Positions 24,101-33,254 of a DNA stretch of 36,909 bases are shown piece by piece (positions within the stretch are counted from its first letter, which is position 1; each line of letters starts with the position of its first letter). The notes under the pieces are model-generated. The model worked only from the letters and a program-made list of their open reading frames with translations. It was not told the DNA's origin and searched no databases. Origin of the DNA: Deltaproteobacteria bacterium (GTDB lineage Bacteria; Desulfobacterota; Deferrisomatia; Deferrisomatales; BM512); NCBI GenBank assembly GCA_002869005.1, contig PKTU01000108.1:1-36909 (forward strand). Direction: 5' to 3'. The position numbers were made by a program, and so were the translations under genes.

Positions 24101-24402
24101 CGTTTCTCGTGAGCCTCAAGGCCGGGGGGACGGGGTTAAACCTCACTGCCGCGGACTACGTAATCCTCTTCGACCCCTGGTGGAATCCAGCCGTCGAAGA
24201 GCAGGCAATCGACCGCGCCCATCGCATTGGACGTGAACGTGCGGTATTCTCGTACAAGATGATTGCAGCCGGCACCGTTGAGGAGAAGATACAAGCCTTG
24301 CAGCAGAAAAAACGCAAAATGACCGAGGGTTTCCTTCCCACGGGTGAGGGGTGGGGCGGAGCGCTGGAAGAGGCGGACCTTGAGGAGCTATTTAAACTTT
24401 AG
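21178..24402 (+). CDS. SNF2-family DEAD/DEAH helicase with N-terminal SWIM-like zinc motif
   Basis: A large ATP-dependent DNA translocase of up to 1074 residues. CTCEGVQPCRHAVAL (about residues 98-112) is a SWIM-type C-x-C-xn-C-x-H zinc motif. After a long beta-rich middle region, the two helicase lobes occupy about 610-1060: GGILADDMGLGKTVQT (Walker A), DEAQ (near 735), SLTGTPLENHLGELWSQ, and the C-lobe LVYSQFVEVL, LKAGGTGLNLTAADYV and DPWWNPAVEEQAIDRAHRIGR. Such bacterial Swi2/Snf2 proteins may remodel protein-DNA complexes or help transcription recycling; the role is unproven. The start is uncertain: ATG 21178 and ATG 21214 lack ribosome sites, whereas TTG near 21253 has GGAGG 6 nt upstream. 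Confidence 0.92.
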   Translation: MSWRLPPALRFNMIKVRPNFCGGNALYFPFPKKDAVATLEALAGPSEAARGRALQQGGAVNSASLRGGGEESFIEGNVEDGGKRFRPTLFAEGDRLTALCTCEGVQPCRHAVALSRHWARIPESRYRVTGGWKNLLERLAPRKPYAIAREGEPTLVHYLYIRESEGAFSELSISWRVHKPRGNSLGRGRSHSAFRLLEGEVARLGVSDRRVLGRAVAFSPSGGTDRLPIDLPSGEISSLLGALSLCDHVRWEATSERVIFEPVPAIVHISAKEAGKDIKLSCTLSTPDGRELKGEKRVLSSASPWLLHGGVLREVYGAADGLALATLMDRGVMIPEADLPSFFSNAVSALDSWGVIFDTDFSGALKTGASLSPVPKLYLSEEGGKLVAFLSFNYGDFEVNAENPDPVLVIETGGGRVSLKRDLQEEFAAVKELLDAGLTLTEPGRFEAAGDTALDFLRFGASGLGPGWELFGREELTKHRVTATPLHLRVKLSAGIDWLDLNVEGYGGEESATFASIARALEGGSRYVKLEGGGYAPIPEEWVETLTPLSAGLKVREGVARLPAYRAEVVKGFIEQAKESEVEDSHRWESLVSVLADPEKAGDYPLPKGLSCKLRPYQERGYRWLRFLGERGLGGILADDMGLGKTVQTLALLLDIKERGEGGPNLVVAPTSVVPNWEAEVRSHAPSLTHLRYHGVDRAELRDELEKYDLVVTSYAILRRDAEHLAKVDWCYIILDEAQTIKNGATKTARAARSLSARRRLSLTGTPLENHLGELWSQFRFLMPELLGSERKFAERYLKPISQGDAEAANGLRERVGPFILRRLKPEVAPELPPRIDNVLLSDLGEKQWELYRALLAAGRERVFKTVEEKGFSRSRGCLLDVLTRLRQVCCHPALLPGGVGAGVSSAKFDQFTQFVSEVLEEGHRILVYSQFVEVLKLMHGWFEGEGISHLGLDGRTTNREDVVGRFQEDESVRAFLVSLKAGGTGLNLTAADYVILFDPWWNPAVEEQAIDRAHRIGRERAVFSYKMIAAGTVEEKIQALQQKKRKMTEGFLPTGEGWGGALEEADLEELFKL

Positions 24403-24417
24403 GAGAATAATTGTCCC

Positions 24418-24612
24418 ATGGAATGCAGAAAACAGGGAAACAACAGTGGCTGCGCATGTACTTACACATCCTGCTCCCGTCATGGGGTATGTTGTGAGTG
24501 TATAGAGTATCACCGCTCGAAGGGGCAGATGGTCGCGTGCTACTTCACCGCGGAGGCGGAGCGGACATACGACAGATCAATTAAGAATTTTATCAAAGAC
24601 TTTAACGGATGA
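24418..24612 (+). CDS. Small Cys-rich DUF6485 family protein
   Basis: A 64-residue cytoplasmic protein with eight Cys (C3, C12, C14, C19, C25, C26, C28 and C41). The pattern C-x-C-T-Y-x3[10 protein letters not shown] then YHR and a C-terminal [13 protein letters not shown] matches the DUF6485 family as I remember it. The Cys arrangement strongly suggests zinc or Fe-S binding. It follows the helicase gene by 15 nt and precedes ferritin by 39 nt on the same strand. AGGAG is present but 12 nt from the ATG, longer than usual. Function unknown. Confidence 0.8.
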   Translation: MECRKQGNNSGCACTYTSCSRHGVCCECIEYHRSKGQMVACYFTAEAERTYDRSIKNFIKDFNG

Positions 24613-24651
24613 TTACGCCTTCTGGGCGGTAACATTTATGGGAGGAAAAAA

Positions 24652-25161
24652 ATGATCAGCGAAAAACTTCTAAAGGCCTTGAATGTCCAGATAAACAAGG
24701 AGTGGTGGTCCGCGTCGATCTACAAGGCGATGGCCGCATACTGTGAATCGGAGGATCTGCCCGGCTTCGCCAACTGGTTCAACGTTCAGACCCTGGAAGA
24801 GCTAACCCACGGGCAGAGGATTTTCGATTTCATATGCGAGGCGGGAGAGCGTGTAGAGCTCTACCCGATGGAGGGGCCGAAGAACGATTACGAATCCCCC
24901 CTCGATGCATTCACCTATGGCCTTGAGCATGAGAAATTAGTGACTTCACTTATAAATGACCTCATGACCATAGCAAAGGAGGAGAACAACCACGCCGCGG
25001 AGATCATGCTCCAGTGGTTTGTCACCGAGCAAGTAGAGGAGGAGGCCTCCTTCGGTCTAATTAAAAAGAAGCTTGAGAGGGTTGGCGACGACGGAAGAGG
25101 TCTGCTCATGCTCGATGATGAGCTGGCGACGCGCGCATTTACCCCCCCGGCTCCTGCCTGA
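24652..25161 (+). CDS. ftnA: Bacterial ferritin (FtnA-type)
   Basis: A non-haem iron storage protein, 169 residues, four-helix bundle that assembles into a 24-mer shell. The ferroxidase residues fall at the same numbers as in E. coli FtnA: E17, Y24, E50, H53, E94, Q127 and E130, so both di-iron and third-site ligands appear intact. GGGAGG precedes the ATG. The Cys-rich DUF6485 gene just upstream may be cotranscribed. The sequence is not a bacterioferritin, as the haem-ligand Met pattern was not seen. Confidence 0.94.
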   Translation: MISEKLLKALNVQINKEWWSASIYKAMAAYCESEDLPGFANWFNVQTLEELTHGQRIFDFICEAGERVELYPMEGPKNDYESPLDAFTYGLEHEKLVTSLINDLMTIAKEENNHAAEIMLQWFVTEQVEEEASFGLIKKKLERVGDDGRGLLMLDDELATRAFTPPAPA

Positions 25162-25190
25162 TTTATTTGCAAAATCAAAATTTAAGCAAA

Positions 25191-25223
25191 GAGGGCGACC
25201 CCGTCAGGGGCCGCCCTCTTTTT
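25191..25223 (+). terminator. Rho-independent terminator after ferritin
   Basis: GAGGGCG (25191-25197) and CCCC pair with GGGG and CGCCCTC (25212-25218) around GTCA, with one A/C mismatch, then TTTTT. Confidence 0.92.
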
Positions 25224-25301
25224 GCATCAAGAATCAGCCTGCATGCAAATGTTCATATAAAACAAGAGACGCGGCGTCATGCAACTTATAGGTTTTGACG
25301 G

Positions 25302-28007
25302 CTATTTTTGAATTGACGCTTGCGCCGCCGCAAGGCGCGCTATCGGCACACGGAAGGGCGAGCAGGATACGTAATCGAGCCCGACACGGTCAAAAAATGC
25401 GATTGAAGCCGGGTCTCCACCGTGTTCGCCGCATATGCCAACCTTGAGGGAGGGGTTTCTCTCTCGGCCCCGCTCCGTCGCTATATCCACCAGTTGGCCC
25501 ACACCCTCCTGATCGATGGATTGGAAGGGGTCGGCGCCGTAGATGCCCTTTTTTACATAACCGGGCAGGAAGGAGCCGGAGTCGTCGCGGCTAAAGCCGC
25601 AGGTCATCTGAGTGAGGTCGTTTGTGCCGAAGCTGAAAAATTGCGCTTCGGCGGCGACCTCGAAGGCGGTAAGCGCGGCTCTTGGAACCTCGATCATCGT
25701 GCCGATGAGGAAGTGGAGCTCATCCAGGCCCTTCTCCCGCTTTACCTCCTCAGCGACCTCGAGGATCAGCGCTTTTTGGTCGGCAAGCTCTTTATGGTTG
25801 CCGACTAGGGGGACCATTATCTCCGGGCGTGCGTCAATGCCCTCTTGCTTGAGCTCGGCTGCCGCCTCAAGGAGCGCGCGGGCTTGCATGCGCGTAACCT
25901 CCGGGTAGCTTATGCCCAGACGGCAACCCCTGTGGCCGAGCATGGGGTTTAGCTCCGTCAGCTGCTCGATGCGGGCATTCACCTCATCTACATCCTTGCC
26001 TATCGCCTCGGCGAGCTCTTCGATGAGCTCTTTTTCGTGGGGCACGAATTCATGCAGCGGAGGGTCGAGCAGGCGGACGGTTACCGGGAGACCCGCCATC
26101 GCGGTAAGGAGCCCCTTGAAGTCTGCTCTCTGGTAGGGGAGGAGCTTAGCGAGCGCCTTTTCTCGCTCCTCAACGTGCTCCGCGAGGATCATCTCTCTCA
26201 TCGCGAGGATGCGCTCCTCTCCGAAGAACATATGCTCGGTGCGGGTAAGGCCGATACCCTCGGCGCCGAAGCGGCGCGCCTGCTCCGCGTCCTCGGGCCG
26301 GTCAGCGTTGGTTCTGACGCCGAGGCGGCGTTTCTCGTCACACCAGCCCAGGAAGGTCGAGAGGAGTTCGTTCTTCTCGGGGTCGAGGACTATGAGGGGT
26401 AGTTCGCCGACATAGATGTTGCCGGTGGTGCCGTTGACGGTGACGATGTCGCCCTCTTTCAAGACCGTGTCATCCACGGTCACGGTCCCCTTGGAGACGT
26501 TTATATCCAATGCTCCGCAGCCCACGACGCAAGTCTTGCCCCAGCCGCGAGCCACTAGCGCGGCATGGGAGGTCATTCCCCCCTTGGCGGTTACGATAGC
26601 CTGTGAGACGTGCATGCCGTGTACATCCTCCGGGCTCGTCTCAGCGCGAACCAGCACCACCTTTTCACCCGCTTCGGCCAGCTCTTCGGCTCGCTCGGCG
26701 GTAAGCACTATCTTGCCGGAACCTCCTCCCGGTCCGGCGGGAAGGCCGAGGGCGAGGGGTGTATAGCGCCCCTCCGTAGCAGGGTCTATCATCGGGTGCA
26801 GGAGCTCGTCCAGCTGTGAGGGCATCACCCTCATGATAGCCGTCTCCTCGTCGATCATCCCTTCACGGCACATCTCAACCGCCATCCTCACGGCGGCGGG
26901 GCCGTTGCGCTTGCCAACGCGGGTCTGTAGCATCCAGAGGCGGCCCTCCTGCACGGTGAACTCAACATCCTGCATGTCGTGGTAGTGGGCCTCCAGCTTG
27001 TCGCGGATATCCAAGAGCTGTTTGTATATCTCCCGGTACTTTAATTCCATCGTGGGGAGCTCTTCATTGGCGGCGTTTATAGAGTGCGCGTTTATGGCGA
27101 AGGGGGTGCGGATGCCCGCTACGACGTCCTCGCCCTGCGCGTTGGTAAGCCACTCCCCGTAAAATTCATTTTCTCCGGTGGCGGGGTTTCTTGTGAACGC
27201 CACCCCGGTGGCGGAGTTCTCACCCATATTTCCAAAGACCATCGACTGGACGTTGACGGCGGTGCCCCACTCCTCCGGGATCCCCTCGATGCGCCGGTAG
27301 CTGACCGCGCGCTTGCCGTTCCATGATTTGAAGACCGCGCCGACCGCGCCCCAAAGCTGGGCCATCGCGTCATCGGGAAATTCTGAACCCAGAACCTCCT
27401 TGATCTTCGCCTTGTAACCGTCGCAGAGGGTCTTTAACTCGTCGGCGGGGATGTCGGAGTCGAGGGCGTAACCCTTCTCCTTTTTTAGCTCCTCCATCAT
27501 CTCCTCAAGGAGGAGGCGGATCCCTTGTCCCTCCTCAGGCTCCATGCCGGCGGCTTTCTCCATAACGACGTCCGCGTACATTGTGATTAGTCGGCGATAG
27601 GCGTCATAGACGAAGCGGGGGTTTCCAGTCTTCTTTATAAGGCCCTCCATGGTCTTGGGGGAGAGACCTACGTTAAGAACCGTCTCCATCATGCCCGGCA
27701 TTGATTTTCTCGCGCCTGAACGTACAGAGACCAATAGGGGGTTTTGAGGGTCGCCGAAGGTGGAGCCCATAACCGAGGCCATGTAGCGGAGGGCGTTGTC
27801 GACCTGCTCCGTCACTCCTTCGGGGTAGTTTCCGTCGTTCTCATAATAGAGATTGCATACGTCGGTGATTATGGTGAAACCGGCAGGCACCGGTACGCCT
27901 ATTTGGCACATCTCGGCCAGATTGGCGCCCTTGCCGCCGAGGGTGTTGACCATAGTCGTGTTGCCCTCGGCCTCCGACCCGCCGAAGGTGTAGACGTACT
28001 TCTCCAT
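25302..28007 (-). CDS. ppdK: Pyruvate, phosphate dikinase
   Basis: Interconverts pyruvate, ATP and phosphate with PEP, AMP and pyrophosphate. The 901 residues are full length. The N-terminal ATP-grasp domain begins MEKYVYTFGGSEAEG and LGGKGANLAEMCQIGVPVPAGFTI. The central phosphohistidine is about H481 in GGMTSHAALVARGWGKTCVVG, and the C-terminal PEP/pyruvate barrel includes the catalytic Cys in VGICGEHGGDP. In an anaerobe it can serve gluconeogenesis from pyruvate or pyrophosphate-linked glycolysis; the direction cannot be read. It lies downstream of glyS, separated by a strong terminator, so probably has its own promoter. Confidence 0.97.
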   Translation of the reverse strand: MEKYVYTFGGSEAEGNTTMVNTLGGKGANLAEMCQIGVPVPAGFTIITDVCNLYYENDGNYPEGVTEQVDNALRYMASVMGSTFGDPQNPLLVSVRSGARKSMPGMMETVLNVGLSPKTMEGLIKKTGNPRFVYDAYRRLITMYADVVMEKAAGMEPEEGQGIRLLLEEMMEELKKEKGYALDSDIPADELKTLCDGYKAKIKEVLGSEFPDDAMAQLWGAVGAVFKSWNGKRAVSYRRIEGIPEEWGTAVNVQSMVFGNMGENSATGVAFTRNPATGENEFYGEWLTNAQGEDVVAGIRTPFAINAHSINAANEELPTMELKYREIYKQLLDIRDKLEAHYHDMQDVEFTVQEGRLWMLQTRVGKRNGPAAVRMAVEMCREGMIDEETAIMRVMPSQLDELLHPMIDPATEGRYTPLALGLPAGPGGGSGKIVLTAERAEELAEAGEKVVLVRAETSPEDVHGMHVSQAIVTAKGGMTSHAALVARGWGKTCVVGCGALDINVSKGTVTVDDTVLKEGDIVTVNGTTGNIYVGELPLIVLDPEKNELLSTFLGWCDEKRRLGVRTNADRPEDAEQARRFGAEGIGLTRTEHMFFGEERILAMREMILAEHVEEREKALAKLLPYQRADFKGLLTAMAGLPVTVRLLDPPLHEFVPHEKELIEELAEAIGKDVDEVNARIEQLTELNPMLGHRGCRLGISYPEVTRMQARALLEAAAELKQEGIDARPEIMVPLVGNHKELADQKALILEVAEEVKREKGLDELHFLIGTMIEVPRAALTAFEVAAEAQFFSFGTNDLTQMTCGFSRDDSGSFLPGYVKKGIYGADPFQSIDQEGVGQLVDIATERGRERNPSLKVGICGEHGGDPASIAFFDRVGLDYVSCSPFRVPIARLAAAQASIQK

Positions 28008-28026
28008 CGCTTTCTCCTTTGGTTAT

Positions 28027-28060
28027 AAAAATAAAGGGGAGAGGCTTTCGCCCTCTCCCC
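28027..28060 (-). terminator. Rho-independent terminator of glyQS
   Basis: On the minus strand GGGGAGAGG and CCTCTCCCC form a 9-bp stem with a 7-nt loop, followed by TTTATTTTT. It lies just after the glyS stop and before ppdK. Confidence 0.9.
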
Positions 28061-28073
28061 AAATATTCGATTC

Positions 28074-30145
28074 TTACCCGGCTATGCGGGTGAAGTCAGC
28101 GACCCGCTGGAAGAGCGCCGTTACCGCTCCAAGCATTGCTATGCGGTTGTTTTTGACCGCTTCATCCTTATCCATGACCATTACTTTGTCGAAGAATGCG
28201 TCAACGACAACCTTCAGCTTTGCGGCCTCGGCGAAGAGGGAGAGGAAGTCTCCGGCCTTGATGGAGGACTCCATAACGGACTTCACCTCCGAGTAGACAT
28301 TCCAGAGCTCTTTCTCCTCGTCATGGCTAAAGAGCGCCTCGCTGACTTTGGCGCTGACCTCCTCCTTCTTAAGGATATTTGCAGCGCGTTTGAAGGTCGC
28401 TGCGAGGTCGGCCAGCTCGCCGCGTTCACGCACGGTTTCAATCGCCGCCACCCTTGCCTTGGCGTCGATGGGGTCATCGAAACCCGCCGCGAGAACCGCC
28501 GCTACTACGTCGCCGGTTGCTCCGCCTTCTAGGAGGATCACCTCAAGGCGACCCTTGAAGAAGTCGAGGACATCGGCTTTAACATCCGCCGCATCCCGGG
28601 TCAACTTCTCTGAGAGGCTATTGAGGGCTAGGTCTATGAGCCCGCCGATGCTTAGGCGGTAACCCTTCTCCATGATGATACGCAGGATGCCGATTGTCTG
28701 GCGCCTAAGCGCGTAGGGGTCGGCTGAACCCGAGGGGATGAGGCCGACTCCGAAGCAGCCGACTATTGTATCGATCTTATCACCCATTGAGACGCAATCA
28801 GCCTCCGGCGTACCGGGTAGCTCGCCGCCCGCCTGCACCGGGTAGTAATGCTGCAAGATGCCTTCGTATACTACCTCCGGCTCTCCCGCGCGTCTGGCGT
28901 ACTCGCGCCCCACCGCGCCCTGGATTTCCGGGAATTCGTAGACCATAAGTGTTTCAAGGTCCGCCTTGGCGAGCTTGGCGATGCGCCCCACCGTCGCCTC
29001 GCTGCCCGGACAAATCGTACCCGCCAGGGCGGCCGCGTTGGCGCTAAAGCGCTCGACCTTCTCATAGCTTGTGCCCAGCTTGGACTGGAATACGACCTTT
29101 TTAAGACCTTCGAGGTGCTCTTCCAGGGATTTTTTCTGATCCTCAATGAAGAAGAAGGAAGCGTCGGAGAGGCGGGCGCGCAGCACGCGCTCGTTGCCCT
29201 TCGCCACCACCGACATGTCGCGGGCGCGGGTGTTTGAGACCGTGATGAAGTGGTTCATCAGGTTGCCCGCGCCGTCGACCACCGCGAAGTATTTCTGGTG
29301 GGTTTTCATCGTCAGTATGAGGAGCTCGCGCGGCAGCTCAAGGTAGTGTTCCTCGAAGGTCACGGAGACCGCTGTCGGTAGCTCCAAAAGGTAGTTTACA
29401 GTGTCTAACAGTTCTTCGTCCTCAAGGACTTTGCCGCCGACCTTCGCCGCCTCGGCGGCGACCTGTTCGCGGATCATTTCTTTTCTGGCCGAGGGGTCTA
29501 TTACTACGGAGGCATCCTCTATCTTCTTGAAATAATCCTCCACGCCCGTCACCGCGAATGTAGCGGGGGAGTGAAAGCGGTGACCTCGGCTAATGTTGCC
29601 GGAGATGGCTCCCGCGTATTCGAAATTGATGACTTTTCCTCCAAAGAGGGCAAGGAGCCAGTGTATGGGGCGAACGAAGGCGACCTCGCCGCTACCCCAG
29701 CGCATCGATTTCCTGAAGGGAAGTTTCGCGAGCCACTTTGGCAGCTCCTCTGTCAGAAGCTCATTTGTAGGGCGGCCCTCAATAGTCTGTTTGACCGCTA
29801 CGTACTCACCCTTGTCGGTGGCGACGCGTAAAAGGTCACCGACCTCTACGCCTCGGGAGCGGGCAAAGCCCATCCCCGCCTTGGTCGGGTTGCCGTCGCC
29901 GTCGAAGGCGACGTTCACCGAGGGGCCCATCGTCTCCTCGGTGATATCGGGCTGGCTCTCGGAGAGCTGCCGTATTACGAGAAGCATACGCCTTGGGGTG
30001 CCGTAGGTCTCAATTTCTCCATGCTCTATACGCGCCGCTCCAAGGGCTTCCGCTGCGATGCTTTTAAGGGATTCGAGGGCCGGAGGCATGAAGCCCGCCG
30101 GTATCTCCTCAGTGCCTATCTCGAAGATGAATTCTTTCATAGCCA

Positions 30146-30146
<1 letters not shown>
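28074..30146 (-). CDS. glyS: Glycine--tRNA ligase beta subunit
   Basis: The beta subunit of the bacterial alpha2beta2 glycyl-tRNA synthetase, about 690 residues. It starts MAMKEFIFEIGTEEIPAGFM, the typical N-terminus; the frame extends much further upstream only because of the overlapping glyQ sequence. Recognisable family blocks are YGTPRRMLLVI, the IVGCFGVGLIPSGSADPYALRRQTIGIL segment and the C-terminal tRNA-binding domain ending VMDKDEAVKNNRIAMLGAV. The A of its ATG is inside the glyQ stop (TAATG), indicating tight translational coupling. Confidence 0.96.
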
Positions 30147-31024
<878 letters not shown>

Positions 31025-31049
31025 CTTGCTCCCTCGGAATTTAAGTTTA

Positions 31050-31844
31050 TCAACAGACTACATTCTCGCCACCGTCAACGCCGATGGTATTGCCGGTGAT
31101 CCAGTAAGCGCCGGGCTGGGTGAAGAGCGCGATCGCCTCCGCCACATCTTCCGGCGTTGTAAGGCGGCCGGAGGGGTTCCTCTTCGCCGCCATCTCGAGC
31201 ATCTCCAGGTTGCCGGGGATTTTTCTCAATGCCGGTGTGTCGGTTACGCCGGCTAGTATTGCGTTGGCTGTTATGCCCATCGGCGCAAGCTCCATCGCAA
31301 GCTGGCGTATGTGCGCCTCAAGCGCCGCCTTCGCCGCGGAGACCGCTCCGTAGGAGGGCATGGCCCGGGTCGAGCCGGAGCTCGTCATCGCAAAGATGCG
31401 GCTATTGTTGGCCAGCATCCCGCGCTCGATCAGATCCTGCGTCCAGTAGACGAGGCTGTGCGCCATGACGTCGGCGGTCATATCGAGCTGCGCTTGCGTT
31501 ACCTGGTTGCCTGACTGCACGTAGGGCTTTAGGGAGCCGAAGGCGACGGAGTGTAGCAGGGCGCGGATGCCCGGCTTGTCGCCCAAAATCTCCTTCATAT
31601 CGTCGAGGGTGTCTGCGCGTTTTACCGGGTCGGCGATGTTGATGTTGAAGAAGTGGACCTGAACACCTTCGGCCTTCAACTCGTCAATCAACTCGTTCAC
31701 CATGGGCATGGTGGACTTGCGGTCGAGGTGAACGCCGAAGATGTTCATGCCTTTCTTCGCCATCTTGCGACATGCCGCAGCGCCAAAACCGCTTGAGGCG
31801 CCGAGGACGAGAAACCACTTTCCTTCAATGGGTTCCAGAGTCAT
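31050..31844 (-). CDS. Enoyl-[acyl-carrier-protein] reductase, FabL/FabI-like SDR
   Basis: A 264-residue short-chain dehydrogenase. The nucleotide loop is LGASSGFG (G-x3-G-x-G), as in FabL, not the longer FabI loop. The catalytic pair is Y165-x6-K172 (SYGAVSAAK); the six-residue spacing marks enoyl-ACP reductases, against Y-x3-K in ordinary SDRs. HSVAFG at about 98-103 and the C-terminal [14 protein letters not shown] support this. It likely reduces trans-2-enoyl-ACP with NAD(P)H in the last step of fatty-acid elongation. GGAGAG precedes the ATG and a hairpin lies in the leader. It could be the sole enoyl reductase or a second one; cofactor preference unknown. Confidence 0.83.
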   Translation of the reverse strand: MTLEPIEGKWFLVLGASSGFGAAACRKMAKKGMNIFGVHLDRKSTMPMVNELIDELKAEGVQVHFFNINIADPVKRADTLDDMKEILGDKPGIRALLHSVAFGSLKPYVQSGNQVTQAQLDMTADVMAHSLVYWTQDLIERGMLANNSRIFAMTSSGSTRAMPSYGAVSAAKAALEAHIRQLAMELAPMGITANAILAGVTDTPALRKIPGNLEMLEMAAKRNPSGRLTTPEDVAEAIALFTQPGAYWITGNTIGVDGGENVVC

Positions 31845-32284
31845 TCTCTCTCCTTATCTTTAGTGTTTTAAGGCCGGTTGTCATAACCGGCCCTTGTCAA
31901 AATTCCAGCATAACGCCGGAGTGATTTCCTTCGTGGTATCTTATTTGGAACGAAAATGGAAACACTAGCAAAACAGCCCCTCCGGGTCAACCGTGAAGGC
32001 GCATGACGAGAGGTTAAAAAGAATTTTATGCGACTTTGGTTTGGTAGAAAATTCACTATCTTGTTTGCCCTTTTGGGGTTGATAAGCCTCTCTCAATCCT
32101 GTAGACATTTTATAGGCAATTACAATTGTTACTTTCTGAGTGCGCCGCTATCTTTTAAGGCGGGGTTGCAAGGTTGGTAAATAGGTATTCACGCGCCTGC
32201 CATAGCTCCACCGACTTTTTGCAGATACCTACGCGATTTTTTTTCGCGGCGGGCGAAATCATAACGAAACACCGGAGGAAAATA
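31845..32284. other. Intergenic region between divergent fabL-like and etfB genes, about 440 bp
   Basis: Apart from the leader hairpin at 31872-31892 I see no gene. It is AT-richer than its neighbours, as expected for two divergent promoters. TTGATA (32079-32084) followed after 17 nt by TAGACA is a weak promoter candidate towards etfB. The frame open from 32174 into etfB lacks a ribosome site and family similarity before 32285. Confidence 0.5.
31872..31892 (-). repeat. Leader hairpin upstream of the FabL-like gene
   Basis: GGCCGGTT (31872-31879) and AACCGGCC (31885-31892) with a 5-nt loop, 27 nt before the ATG at 31844. No T run follows on either strand, so a terminator is unlikely; an operator or leader RNA element is possible. 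Confidence 0.5.
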
Positions 32285-33184
32285 GTGAGCCTTACATCAC
32301 TGGTCTTCGTAAAACAGGTGCCCGACACCAAGAACGTCACCGGCGACGCGATGCGTCCGGACGGCACGGTGAACAGGGGCGCCCTCGCAGCAATCTTCAA
32401 CCCTGAGGATCTAAACGCCCTTGAGCTGGCGCTCGATTTGAGGGAACGCTACGGTGGCCGGGTGGTCGTCTGCACGATGGGCCCCCCCGCGGCGGCGGCG
32501 GTTTTGCGCCACTCTCTCTACATGGGGGCGGATGAAGCGATCCTCCTTACCGACAGGAGCTTCGCCGGGGCCGACACACTAGCCACGAGCTATGCCCTCT
32601 CCTGCGCCGCAAGGAAGCTAGGCGATTACGACCTCGTACTTTGCGGACGCCAGGCGATCGACGGCGACACCGCGCAGGTGGGCCCCCAGGTAGCTGAAAA
32701 GCTTGAGATCCCGCAGGTCACCTACGCCGAAAAAGTTATTGAGATAAAGGATGGCATTGCAACGGTGCGTAACCTGATCGACGGCGGACACGAGATAGTC
32801 AAGACCCCGCTGCCCGCGCTTTTGACTGCGGTATCATCCGCCAATGAGCCACGCCCCGCCGGAGCGCGCCGCCTTATGCGCTACAAAAAGGCGATGACGC
32901 GCACCGAGTTGCTCGCAAAACACGCCGGTAAAACCTATGAGGATTCCAATGAGCTTGCGGTCGAGGAGGAGAAACTCCGCGAGCGCGGCCTCTGGATTCA
33001 CGAATGGAGCGCGGCGGACGTAGGGGCGGACCCTCAGCGGATCGGCTTCGCGGGTTCTCCCACCAAAGTAAAGAAGATAGAGAACGTCGTCCTCGCGGCG
33101 GGGCAGTTCAAAGATATACCCCTAACCGAGGAGGGGATCGACGCTCTGGCAAAAGAGCTCATAGAGGATAACGTCTTCGTTTAG
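32285..33184 (+). CDS. etfB: Electron transfer flavoprotein beta subunit
   Basis: Partners EtfA to carry electrons between acyl-CoA dehydrogenase and the respiratory chain, NAD(H) or ferredoxin. The start is GTG 32285 with GGAGG at 32274-32278, 6 nt upstream; 299 residues, longer than the usual 250-260. It begins SLTSLVFVKQVPDTKNV. At 120-134 it reads CGRQAIDGDTAQVGP; the D-G-D-T-A-Q-V-G-P form is, to my knowledge, that of NADH-linked or bifurcating EtfB proteins, whereas canonical mitochondrial-type EtfB has a D-D-D-x-N-Q-T-G form. The end GSPTKVKKIENVV is standard. It is first in etfB-etfA-acyl-CoA dehydrogenase. Confidence 0.94.
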   Translation: MSLTSLVFVKQVPDTKNVTGDAMRPDGTVNRGALAAIFNPEDLNALELALDLRERYGGRVVVCTMGPPAAAAVLRHSLYMGADEAILLTDRSFAGADTLATSYALSCAARKLGDYDLVLCGRQAIDGDTAQVGPQVAEKLEIPQVTYAEKVIEIKDGIATVRNLIDGGHEIVKTPLPALLTAVSSANEPRPAGARRLMRYKKAMTRTELLAKHAGKTYEDSNELAVEEEKLRERGLWIHEWSAADVGADPQRIGFAGSPTKVKKIENVVLAAGQFKDIPLTEEGIDALAKELIEDNVFV

Positions 33185-33254
33185 ACGTACACCTCAAACA
33201 TGAAATGTTTTCGCGTGCCCGACCGGCGCGCTTCGACAACGGGATAACCAAGTC

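Noticed and set aside
32174-32284. 37-residue N-terminal extension of EtfB
   Set aside because: No ribosome site at 32174 and no similarity to EtfB, whereas GTG 32285 has GGAGG at correct spacing and the standard EtfB N-terminus.
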